10,369 nucleotides of DNA from an uncultured Collinsella sp. GTDB lineage: Bacteria; Actinomycetota; Coriobacteriia; Coriobacteriales; Coriobacteriaceae. Below are positions 1-5,761 of this stretch, piece after piece. The first letter of the stretch is position 1. The number at the start of each line of letters is the position of its first letter. Position numbers and translations under genes: made by a program. The notes under the pieces were generated by a model. The model searched no databases. It had not been told where the DNA came from and was given only the letters and a program-made list of their open reading frames with translations. The DNA lies in NCBI GenBank assembly GCA_900549355.1, contig UROA01000071.1:1-10369 (forward strand), read 5' to 3'.

Positions 1-188
1 TCGTTGAAGTCGACGGTCAGCGGGAAGAAGTCGTAGTTCTTGCGCTCCTTGGAGACGACCACGGTGTCGAGCATCGTGGTGTCGCCCTGCTTGACCAGGC
101 AGGCGCCGGTGGCCTGCTTGGCAAGCTCGCCCGACTCAAAGGTGTAGGTCTTGCCGTACAGCTCAAAGGTCTTGGATACGAGTGTCAT
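1..188 (-). CDS. pnp: Polyribonucleotide nucleotidyltransferase (PNPase), N-terminal 62 codons, cut by window edge
   Basis: PNPase is the phosphorolytic 3'-to-5' exoribonuclease of mRNA decay and works as a trimer in the cytoplasm. Only the start is visible: an ATG at 188-186 followed by residues reading MTLVSKTFELYGKTYTFESG and then ELAKQATGACLVKQGDTTML, continuing into KERKNYDFFPLTVDFNE. The GELA-(K/R)QA-GA-(C/V)-(L/V/M)-(V)-(R/K)-GDT block and the DFFPLTVD(F/Y)-E stretch are hallmarks of the first RNase PH domain of PNPase. The start is supported by AAGGAG at 198-193, four bases upstream. The gene follows rpsO, the classic rpsO-pnp order, but a terminator lies between them. The catalytic second PH domain and the KH and S1 domains lie outside the window. 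Confidence 0.95.
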   Translation of the reverse strand, partial: MTLVSKTFELYGKTYTFESGELAKQATGACLVKQGDTTMLDTVVVSKERKNYDFFPLTVDFN

Positions 189-289
189 TGTTCTCCTTTA
201 CCCCACAGGCCCCTTGCCTGCAGGCTTCTCATGTGACGCGGGCCCCCTGCCCCCGCCACGCTTCAGAGCGTGATTGTTCACGTCCTTAC
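189..289 (-). promoter_or_regulatory. pnp 5' leader with several small inverted repeats
   Basis: Between the rpsO terminator and the pnp start lie about 100 bases, GC-rich, with several self-complementary segments. They are CACGCT/AGCGTG with a 4-nt loop (257-262 with 267-272), GCGGG/CCCGC (238-242 with 252-256), and two mutually exclusive helices that share GCCTG at 216-220: it can pair with CAGGC at 206-210 or with CAGGC at 221-225. In E. coli the pnp leader is a structured RNA through which RNase III and PNPase autoregulate pnp. Whether this leader does the same is inference. I see no convincing -35/-10 pair here, so pnp may depend on readthrough of the terminator or on a promoter I cannot recognise. 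Confidence 0.35.
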
Positions 290-291
290 AC

Positions 292-323
292 AAAAAGAGC
301 GCCCCGCTGCGCAGGACGCTCTT
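292..323 (-). terminator. Rho-independent terminator after rpsO
   Basis: On the minus strand a 13-bp stem (323-311 with 307-295) encloses a 3-nt loop GCA. The outer arms are AAGAGCG and CGCTCTT; the inner part contains two G-U pairs in the RNA. A run of five T residues (296-292) follows, two of them in the stem. It begins 14 bases past the rpsO stop codon. It is oriented to stop transcription of rpsO before pnp; the plus-strand reading has no T-run, so it is not bidirectional. Confidence 0.85.
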
Positions 324-337
324 AGCATGTACAAATC

Positions 338-616
338 CTACTGGATGTTGTCGCGGATGCCCAGAGCCTTGATGAGCTCACGGTACTCGACGATGTCGTT
401 CTTCTTGATGTAGGAGAGAAGACGACGACGACGGCCGACGAGCATGAGCAGGCCACGACGGGTGTGGAAGTCCTTCTGGTGGGACTTCATGTGCTCGGTC
501 AGCTCCTTGATGCGCTCGGTCAGGATGGCGACCTGAACCTTGGGGTTGCCGGTGTCGACCGGGGTGTTACCGAACTGGGCGGTCAGCTCCGCCTTGCGCT
601 CTTTGGAAACAGTCAT
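338..616 (-). CDS. rpsO: 30S ribosomal protein S15
   Basis: S15 is a primary 16S rRNA-binding protein that nucleates assembly of the central domain (platform) of the 30S subunit. The product is 92 residues, close to the usual 89, starting MTVSKERKAELTAQFG. The family core is clear: DTGNPKVQVAILTERI at 21-36, then H42, H46, D49 and H51 in the helix-loop region that reads the GU/GC motif of 16S rRNA, then RRGLLMLVGRRRRLLSY at 53-69. F50 and T52 replace the His and Ser of the common KDHHSRR motif, a conservative but noticeable change. The ATG at 616-614 was chosen over the open-frame ATG at 712 because it matches the family N-terminus and has AAAGGTG at 628-622. A terminator follows. The gap to recO carries a candidate promoter and a structured leader. 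Confidence 0.97.
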   Translation of the reverse strand: MTVSKERKAELTAQFGNTPVDTGNPKVQVAILTERIKELTEHMKSHQKDFHTRRGLLMLVGRRRRLLSYIKKNDIVEYRELIKALGIRDNIQ

Positions 617-720
617 TGTTTCACCTTTCGTTTTACGTCGCCCGCGGGCGACTCGATTCGCCTCGGACTGGGAAACCGCCGGTGGAGCGAGCATCCAAGG
701 TCGAGGTACCAACAGGTCGG
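617..720 (-). promoter_or_regulatory. Structured 5' leader of rpsO, candidate S15 autoregulatory RNA
   Basis: The minus-strand RNA upstream of rpsO can form an interrupted long helix: CUCGA (705-701) pairs with UCGAG (656-652), and directly inside it CCUUGGA (700-694) pairs with UCCGAGG (667-661), with one G-U pair. A four-base bulge (660-657) lies on the 3' side only. The loop contains a small ACC/GGU hairpin (683-675). Immediately 3' is a perfect 16-base palindrome (652-637; GUCGCC-CGCG-GGCGAC as a hairpin) ending eight bases before the Shine-Dalgarno AAAGGTG at 628-622. S15 represses its own translation through unrelated leader structures in several bacterial groups, which makes this a candidate site. 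The folding was done by eye. Confidence 0.45.
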
Positions 721-721
721 T

Positions 722-730
722 ATGTTACCA
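722..730 (-). promoter_or_regulatory. Candidate extended -10 promoter element for rpsO
   Basis: On the minus strand the sequence TGGTAACAT (730-722) fits an extended -10 box, TG-N-TAACAT, with four of six matches to TATAAT. It would start transcription near 715, at the front of the foldable rpsO leader. No clear -35 hexamer sits 16-18 bases upstream, which extended -10 promoters can tolerate. It lies just downstream of the recO stop codon (757-755), where a separate rpsO promoter would be expected. The call is by eye and is weak on its own. Confidence 0.35.
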
Positions 731-754
731 CAAGCAGCCCGCGCCTGCGCATCA

Positions 755-1504
755 TCACCGACCCAACATGAATTCCATCGCACGGAGACGCTGATCGGTA
801 TGCGTCGCCGCCCACACATGCGAAAGCCCGAGCAAGAACGCCGCCGTATGCGGGTCGATTCGCTCGACCATGAGTGCATCGAAGGTCATGGACATGAGGG
901 CGCGCAGCCACGCGACCTCACCGGTCGACACCAGTTCGGCACCCGGAACGCTCGACGCGCACGACCCGCACATGAGACCGCCCGCCTGTGGTGAAAAATA
1001 CGACAGCATGGGGTCTCCGCACAGCACGCATGCCGAAAAATCGGGTCGGTAGCCAACGTGCGACAGCAGTTTAAAGACAAAGGCCGCCACGAGCAGGTCC
1101 ATATGTGCCGAGTCGAGCCCGCTACCGACAAGCGTGAGCGCCCGCTGCGTGATGGCAAAGGTAAACGGGTCCTCGGCATCCTCGAATGAGCACACGCGCG
1201 CGACCTCGGCGATCGCACTTGCGGCGCATGTCGTCTCGTAATCGGGCGCAGCGCCGAGCGGCGCCTCCATAAGCTCGGCCTGGGAAACCACGTCGAGCGA
1301 GCGACCATGCGCCAACAGCATATCAACGGTGCAGAAAAGCTCGCAGCGGGCCGCAAGGCGACCGCCAGGCTTACGTGCGCCCTTAGCCACGGCACGCACC
1401 TGCCGACCCCGCTCGTCAAGCATCGTCAAAATCAGGTCGGTTTCCTTGAGCTTCGTCTTGTCGAGGACGAGCACCTTTGTACGATATGTGCGAGAGCCTG
1501 CCAT
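755..1504 (-). CDS. recO: DNA repair protein RecO
   Basis: RecO acts with RecR (and RecF) to load RecA on SSB-coated single-stranded DNA in gapped-DNA repair and anneals complementary strands. The 249-residue product has the expected layout. An N-terminal OB-fold runs from about residue 5 to 80 (SRTYRTKVLVLDKTKLKETD, then RQVRAVAKGARKPGGRL). A helical domain follows, containing a four-cysteine zinc site C159-x2-C162 and C179-x2-C182. Length matches the family (about 240-260). The ATG at 1504-1502 fits the family start; its Shine-Dalgarno is poor, so translation may be coupled to era, whose stop lies 12 bases upstream. Era followed by RecO is a very common pairing in Gram-positive genomes. The gene appears intact. 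Confidence 0.93.
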   Translation of the reverse strand: MAGSRTYRTKVLVLDKTKLKETDLILTMLDERGRQVRAVAKGARKPGGRLAARCELFCTVDMLLAHGRSLDVVSQAELMEAPLGAAPDYETTCAASAIAEVARVCSFEDAEDPFTFAITQRALTLVGSGLDSAHMDLLVAAFVFKLLSHVGYRPDFSACVLCGDPMLSYFSPQAGGLMCGSCASSVPGAELVSTGEVAWLRALMSMTFDALMVERIDPHTAAFLLGLSHVWAATHTDQRLRAMEFMLGR

Positions 1505-1516
1505 GAACGCCGAGGC

Positions 1517-2587
1517 TTAATCTTCAGCGTTATAGCCAAAGCGGCGGATTTGCGCCTCGTCATCGCGCCAGCCGGCCTTTACCTTTACGTCGAGCTCCAA
1601 AAAGACCTGCATGCCAAAGATGCGCTCAAGGTCACGACGGGCATCGATGCCAATATGCTTGATCATCTCGCCGCCCTTGCCGATGATGATGCCCTTCTGC
1701 CCCTCGCGCTCGACGTAAATCGTGGCGTGCACGCGCAGGACCTTCTTAGTCTGCTCGAGCGCGTCACAGATGACGCCCACGGAGTGAGGGATCTCGTCGC
1801 GGGTGCGACGCAGAACCTTCTCACGCACAAACTCGGCCACGAGGGTCTCGTCGGACGCGTCGGTGCCCATGTCCTCGGGGAACCAGCGCGGGCCCTCGGG
1901 CAAGAAGTGAGCGACGGTCTCGATAAACGCATCGACGTTGAAGTTCTTGACCGACGACGTCACGATCTCATCGTCGTATTCCATAAGCTCGTGAGCGGCC
2001 TTGAGCTGCTCCATGACCTGTGCGGGATCGGCCTCGTCGGCCTTCGTGAGCACCAGGACCTTTTTGGAGCGGGCATTCTTGACGCGCTCGGCGACCCAGG
2101 CGTCCCCCCTGCCAATCGGCTTGGTGGCGTCAATCAAAAACGCGACAACATCGACATCGTTCAGTTCAAACAACGCGCTCTTGTTGAGCTCGGAGCCCAG
2201 GCCGTCCTTAGGCTTGTGGATACCCGGCGTATCAACGAAGACCAGCTGGTAACCGGGGCGGTTGACCACGGCGCGCATACGGCGGCGGGTCGTCTGGGCC
2301 ACCGGAGAGGTGATAGCAACCTTCTTGCCGTAACAGGCGTTGAGCAGCGTGGACTTGCCGGCGTTGGGGCGGCCGACCAGGGCCACGAAGCCGCTGCGGA
2401 AACCGGGTTCCACGTCGCCAAAGCCCGTAAGGCCCTCATCCTCGTCGCACAGGGCATCGAGCTCCTCGTCGCTCATACCCTCAAACGGGTCGAACTCCTC
2501 GACCTCGTCAAACGAATCGGCACCTTCACCCTCGTCCAGGACCTCGTCATCCAAAACTTCATCGGTAGGCTGCATATTGTCGGACAT
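1517..2587 (-). CDS. era: GTPase Era with acidic N-terminal extension
   Basis: Era is an essential-type GTPase that binds the 3' end of 16S rRNA and checkpoints 30S assembly. The GTPase domain spans roughly residues 66-230: G1 GRPNAGKS at 72-79, a switch-I TT at 99-100, G3 DTPG at 119-122 and G4 TKAD at 181-184, where Asn of the usual NKxD is Thr. A C-terminal KH domain follows, with GIIIGKGGEMIK at 299-310 and the closing GWRDDEAQIRRFGY. The protein is 356 residues against about 300 for the family. The surplus is N-terminal: residues 1-63 contain no Lys or Arg and about 26 Asp/Glu. The ATG at 2587-2585 has AAAGGGA at 2599-2593, right after the dgkA stop, so the extension is likely translated. 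The next in-frame ATG candidate (codon 38) has no well-spaced Shine-Dalgarno. Confidence 0.96.
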   Translation of the reverse strand: MSDNMQPTDEVLDDEVLDEGEGADSFDEVEEFDPFEGMSDEELDALCDEDEGLTGFGDVEPGFRSGFVALVGRPNAGKSTLLNACYGKKVAITSPVAQTTRRRMRAVVNRPGYQLVFVDTPGIHKPKDGLGSELNKSALFELNDVDVVAFLIDATKPIGRGDAWVAERVKNARSKKVLVLTKADEADPAQVMEQLKAAHELMEYDDEIVTSSVKNFNVDAFIETVAHFLPEGPRWFPEDMGTDASDETLVAEFVREKVLRRTRDEIPHSVGVICDALEQTKKVLRVHATIYVEREGQKGIIIGKGGEMIKHIGIDARRDLERIFGMQVFLELDVKVKAGWRDDEAQIRRFGYNAED

Positions 2588-2599
2588 GGGAATCCCTTT

Positions 2600-2977
2600 C
2601 TAAATAAAGTCGAGCGCGTGGGCAAAGACAAGCAAGCCCACGATCGCGGCGGTAATGGAAAGAACGTATACAGAGGCAGCGGCGATATCCTTCGCGCGCT
2701 TGGCCAGCGGATGCAGCTCCTGGGTCGCCAGGTCGACAATCGCCTCCATGGCGGTATTGCACAGCTCGCCGTGAATCACCAGGCCGCAGCAGATGATGAC
2801 CGTAACCCACTCGGCAATATCGAGCCCCACGATGCAGCCGGCAATGACGGTGCACACGCCCGCCACGAGCATGACCTTGATATTGCGCTCGGTCTTGACG
2901 GCGGTAACGAAGCCCTCCATGGCGTATGAGAACGACTTTAAAAAGGACGGATGGTCCTTGTTCGATCCGGGAATCAT
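2600..2977 (-). CDS. dgkA: Diacylglycerol kinase / undecaprenol kinase family membrane protein
   Basis: This is a small integral membrane kinase of the DgkA family. In Gram-positive bacteria the family usually phosphorylates undecaprenol to recycle the cell-wall lipid carrier rather than diacylglycerol; which substrate applies here cannot be read from sequence. The 125-residue product has three hydrophobic segments (about 35-52, 56-74 and 100-121). The family motif is ELCNTAMEAIVDL at 71-83, with E71, N74 and E78 as the catalytic and metal-binding positions, then AKDIAAASV at 95-103. The N-terminal TERN (29-32) matches the (G/S/T)ERN motif. The ATG at 2977-2975 follows a TAGGAG that includes the ybeY stop codon. 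It sits in the usual ybeY-dgkA-era order; a cdd gene, often found between dgkA and era, is absent. Confidence 0.92.
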   Translation of the reverse strand: MIPGSNKDHPSFLKSFSYAMEGFVTAVKTERNIKVMLVAGVCTVIAGCIVGLDIAEWVTVIICCGLVIHGELCNTAMEAIVDLATQELHPLAKRAKDIAAASVYVLSITAAIVGLLVFAHALDFI

Positions 2978-2986
2978 AGACGGCTC

Positions 2987-3496
2987 CTAGTCGTGGGCAT
3001 GATTGGTTATGGGGCCGACGTGGACCAGCTTGGGGTCCTCGCCGCGCTCGAGCGCCAGATCGTGCAGGATGGCGTCCTCGCGGGCCTCCATGACCTCGGC
3101 CTCGTCGTCCTCGATATGGTCATAGCCCAGCAGGTGCAGCATGCCGTGTACGAGCATCAGACGACACTCGTCAGCGGGGCTATTGCCAAAACCGGGGGCC
3201 TGACGGGCAATAACCTGCGGGGCCAAGATAATATCGCCGAGCTCGAGCGTCTCGTCGGCGGGAATATCCTCGTCAAAGGCCGAGTCGCATTCAAACGAGA
3301 GCACATCGGTGGTGCGGTCGATACCGCGCCACTCGTGGTTGAGCTCGTGCATCTCGTCCTCGTCGACATACGAAAGGGAAATCTCGACTTCACGCTCAAC
3401 GCCCTCGGCGGCAAGCACAACCTCGCAGATGTGCTCCACCTCCTGCGCGTCGAGCAGCGTATCGAGCTCGGCATCGTTGCTGATCAATACACTCAA
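2987..3496 (-). CDS. ybeY: Endoribonuclease YbeY (rRNA maturation factor)
   Basis: YbeY is a zinc-dependent single-strand endoribonuclease linked to 16S rRNA 3'-end maturation and 70S quality control. The signature HGMLHLLGYDH is at 117-127, giving zinc ligands H117, H121 and H127. The conserved R61 in GIDRTTDVLSF (58-68) is also present, as is the central LELGDIILAP. Length is 169 residues, slightly above the 150-160 norm because of a C-terminal tail ending THEDPK-like residues and NHAHD. The start is a TTG at 3496-3494. It is chosen because AAAGGAG lies at 3508-3502 with a five-base spacer and because the TTG shares four bases (TTGA) with the phoH stop, implying translational coupling. Order phoH-ybeY-dgkA-era is the classic Gram-positive arrangement. 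Confidence 0.94.
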   Translation of the reverse strand: MSVLISNDAELDTLLDAQEVEHICEVVLAAEGVEREVEISLSYVDEDEMHELNHEWRGIDRTTDVLSFECDSAFDEDIPADETLELGDIILAPQVIARQAPGFGNSPADECRLMLVHGMLHLLGYDHIEDDEAEVMEAREDAILHDLALERGEDPKLVHVGPITNHAHD

Positions 3497-4479
3497 CGGG
3501 ACTCCTTTCGGTCACGCACGCGCTGCTCGCGCACATCATCATAAATATCGTATGCCTCGACGATACGTCCCACCAAGGCATGGCGCACCACGTCGGCACG
3601 CTCGAGGTGCGAAAATGCGACATCGTCGACACGGCCCAAAATCTGCTCAACGTCAGCAAGACCGCCGCGACGACCAACCAGGTCGCGCTGACTCAGGTCG
3701 CCGGTAATCACAAACTTGGAGTTGAAGCCCAGGCGCGTCAGGAACATCTTCATCTGCTCGGGCGTGGTATTTTGCGCCTCGTCGAGTACCACGAAAGCAT
3801 CGCTCAGCGTGCGGCCGCGCATGTAGGCAAGCGGGGCGATCTCGATCACGCCGCGCTCCATAAGCTCATCGGTTCGCTCGCGATCCATCATGTCAAAAAG
3901 GGCGTCGTAGAGCGGACGCATGTAGGGATCGATCTTTTCCTCAAGGGTACCGGGCAAAAAGCCCAGATTCTCCCCCGCCTCGACAACCGGACGCGTCAAG
4001 ATCAGACGGCCCACCTCGTGACGCTTGAGCGCGGCAACGGCGAGCGCCATAGCCAGATAGGTCTTACCGGTACCGGCAGGACCCAAGCCAAACGTGATGG
4101 TATGCGAGCGGATGGCATCCACATAGTGCTTTTGCCCGAGCGTCTTGGGGCGAATGACGCGGCCGCGATACGAAAGCAGCACGTCATCGCGAAGCGACGT
4201 AGCCTCGTGCTCACCGTCGCGCAAGACGGCCAGACAGCGAGAGACATCGTCGGCAGACAGCGTGCGCCCGGCGGCCGCCTCGCGAAAAGCATGCTCGAAA
4301 AAGCGCGCCACGAGTTCGACCTCGTCCGGGTCGCCGCTCACGGAGATGCTATCGCCACGGGCGACCACATGGGCGCGAACCAAGCTCTCGAGCGCACGAA
4401 GGACGCCGTCGCCGGCGCCCAAAACGCGCGAGGGATCAATCCCCTCGGGAACGGTAAGTCTAATCTTCGAGGCTTCCAT
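3493..4479 (-). CDS. phoH: PhoH-like ATPase (YbeZ family)
   Basis: PhoH/YbeZ proteins are cytoplasmic P-loop ATPases that partner YbeY in rRNA and RNA metabolism; the exact reaction is still poorly defined. The product is 328 residues. An N-terminal region of about 100 residues contains a KH-like RNA-binding segment (SISVSGDPDEVELVARFFEH, 44-63). The ATPase core follows: Walker A GPAGTGKT at 133-140, a family motif LTRPVVEAGENLGFLPG at 161-177, Walker B VVLDEAQN at 230-237 and the TGD sensor at 259-261. The ATG at 4479-4477 is preferred over a longer open frame to 4584 because GGGAGG lies just upstream and MEASKIRLTVPEG matches the family start. It overlaps the mtaB end by 20 bases and the ybeY start by four. 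Confidence 0.95.
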   Translation of the reverse strand: MEASKIRLTVPEGIDPSRVLGAGDGVLRALESLVRAHVVARGDSISVSGDPDEVELVARFFEHAFREAAAGRTLSADDVSRCLAVLRDGEHEATSLRDDVLLSYRGRVIRPKTLGQKHYVDAIRSHTITFGLGPAGTGKTYLAMALAVAALKRHEVGRLILTRPVVEAGENLGFLPGTLEEKIDPYMRPLYDALFDMMDRERTDELMERGVIEIAPLAYMRGRTLSDAFVVLDEAQNTTPEQMKMFLTRLGFNSKFVITGDLSQRDLVGRRGGLADVEQILGRVDDVAFSHLERADVVRHALVGRIVEAYDIYDDVREQRVRDRKESR

Positions 4480-5752
4480 GAACCTCCCTGCGTGCATGGA
4501 CCAAGCCGGAATCATCGACTCCGATGATAGCAACATCGAGCAGGCACGGGGCTGTAAGTCCACAGGTATCGTCAAGACGGGCATGATGGAACGAGCCGAG
4601 CGTCAGGTTGTCACCATACTCGAGCACGGCACGCTCGACCGTGCCCACGCGACGACGAGCGTCGGCAATAGCGAGCTCCTGTGCGGCGGCCCGCATACGG
4701 CGGCTGCGCTCGGCCATAACCTCGGGTGACACCTGGTCGGGCATGTCGGCAGCAAGGGTACCGGGACGCTTGCTGTAGCGGAACACGTGCATACGCGAGA
4801 AACCCACACGGCGGCACAGCGCCAGCGATTCCTCGAACTCCTCGTCCGTCTCGCCAGGAAAACCGACGATGACATCGCACGAAAGGGACGCCTGGGGCAA
4901 GATGGCACGAATCATACGCACCGTGTCCTCAAAGGCCTCGGCGCTATAGGGACGGCCCATGCGATGCAGGGTCGCCGTGCAGCCGGACTGCACGGGCAGG
5001 TGCAAAAACGGGGCGATACGCTGCGGATAACGCGCCATAACCTTAAGCAGGCGCTCAGAGATATCCATGGGCTCGACCGAGGAAATGCGCACATGCGGAA
5101 TAGACGTGCGCTCCATGATGGCCTCGAGCAGCTCATCGATTTCGACATGCTCGTCGGTCGCGCTCTTGCCATCGTAGGCGCCCAGGTTCACACCGGTCAG
5201 CACCACCTCGGGCACGCCGGCCTCCTGGGCCTCGCGAACTTGCTCGAGCACGGACTCAACGGGCACGGAGCGCTCGGGGCCGCGTGCCTTCCACACAATG
5301 CAATAGGTGCAGCGATGGTTGCAGCCGTCCTGAATCTTCACGCCCAGGCGAGAGCGACCGAGCGCATCGACCACCTCGCCATCGCTGCAGGCGGGAACGC
5401 TATCGGACTCAACGTCCAACACCTCGCAGACACGTTCGGCGACATCGATCTTAGACGGCTCGGCGATTACGCGATCCGAAAGCTCCAGCAGCTCCTCGGG
5501 ATGTAAATTGACCACGCAACCGGTCACAAGCACATAGGGCTCGTTAGGATGGGCCAGCACATGACGGACGGCCTTACGGGTCTTGGCCTCGGCCTCGCCC
5601 GTAACGGCACAGGTGTTAATGACGATCAGATCGGCATCCTGGGGATCCACAATAGCAAAGCCCAGGCGCATAAGATCGGCAGTGATACGGTCAGACTCAA
5701 CCCGGTTGACGCGGCAGCCGAGGTTGACGACGGAAATATGGGGTGCGAGCAC
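4460..5752 (-). CDS. mtaB: tRNA N6-threonylcarbamoyladenosine (t6A37) methylthiotransferase MtaB
   Basis: MtaB converts t6A to ms2t6A at position 37 of ANN-decoding tRNAs using two [4Fe-4S] clusters and S-adenosylmethionine. The 430-residue product shows all three domains. The N-terminal methylthiotransferase domain has cluster cysteines C13 (LGCRVNRVES), C48 (INTCAVTGEAE) and C79 (VTGCV). The radical-SAM core has C144-x3-C148-x2-C151 (GCNHRCTYC) and later GFPGETDEEF. A TRAM-type RNA-binding tail spans about 367-427. IVWKARGPERS replaces the more usual IIPYARG after the cluster motif. The CR/KVN-x-x-ES start and the length favour MtaB over MiaB or RimO. The start is GTG at 5752-5750 with AAGGAG at 5763-5758, whose TAA part is the dnaJ stop codon, so the two are tightly linked. 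Confidence 0.92.
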   Translation of the reverse strand: MLAPHISVVNLGCRVNRVESDRITADLMRLGFAIVDPQDADLIVINTCAVTGEAEAKTRKAVRHVLAHPNEPYVLVTGCVVNLHPEELLELSDRVIAEPSKIDVAERVCEVLDVESDSVPACSDGEVVDALGRSRLGVKIQDGCNHRCTYCIVWKARGPERSVPVESVLEQVREAQEAGVPEVVLTGVNLGAYDGKSATDEHVEIDELLEAIMERTSIPHVRISSVEPMDISERLLKVMARYPQRIAPFLHLPVQSGCTATLHRMGRPYSAEAFEDTVRMIRAILPQASLSCDVIVGFPGETDEEFEESLALCRRVGFSRMHVFRYSKRPGTLAADMPDQVSPEVMAERSRRMRAAAQELAIADARRRVGTVERAVLEYGDNLTLGSFHHARLDDTCGLTAPCLLDVAIIGVDDSGLVHARREVHGSLED

Positions 5753-5761
5753 GCGGGCTCC

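Noticed and set aside
617..712. An N-terminal extension of rpsO starting at an upstream in-frame ATG (712).
   Set aside because: The extra 32 residues have no S15 similarity, and the ATG at 616 has its own Shine-Dalgarno and the family N-terminus. The region is better explained as a leader RNA.
1307..2929. A 540-codon open frame on the plus strand opposite recO, era and dgkA.
   Set aside because: It lies antisense to three genes with clear family motifs, its predicted residues resemble no family and are of the leucine/valine/histidine/arginine-rich type typical of antisense frames in GC-rich DNA.
4480..4584. A longer PhoH starting near 4584.
   Set aside because: The added stretch lies inside mtaB coding sequence, and the internal ATG at 4479 has a strong GGGAGG and the expected family start.
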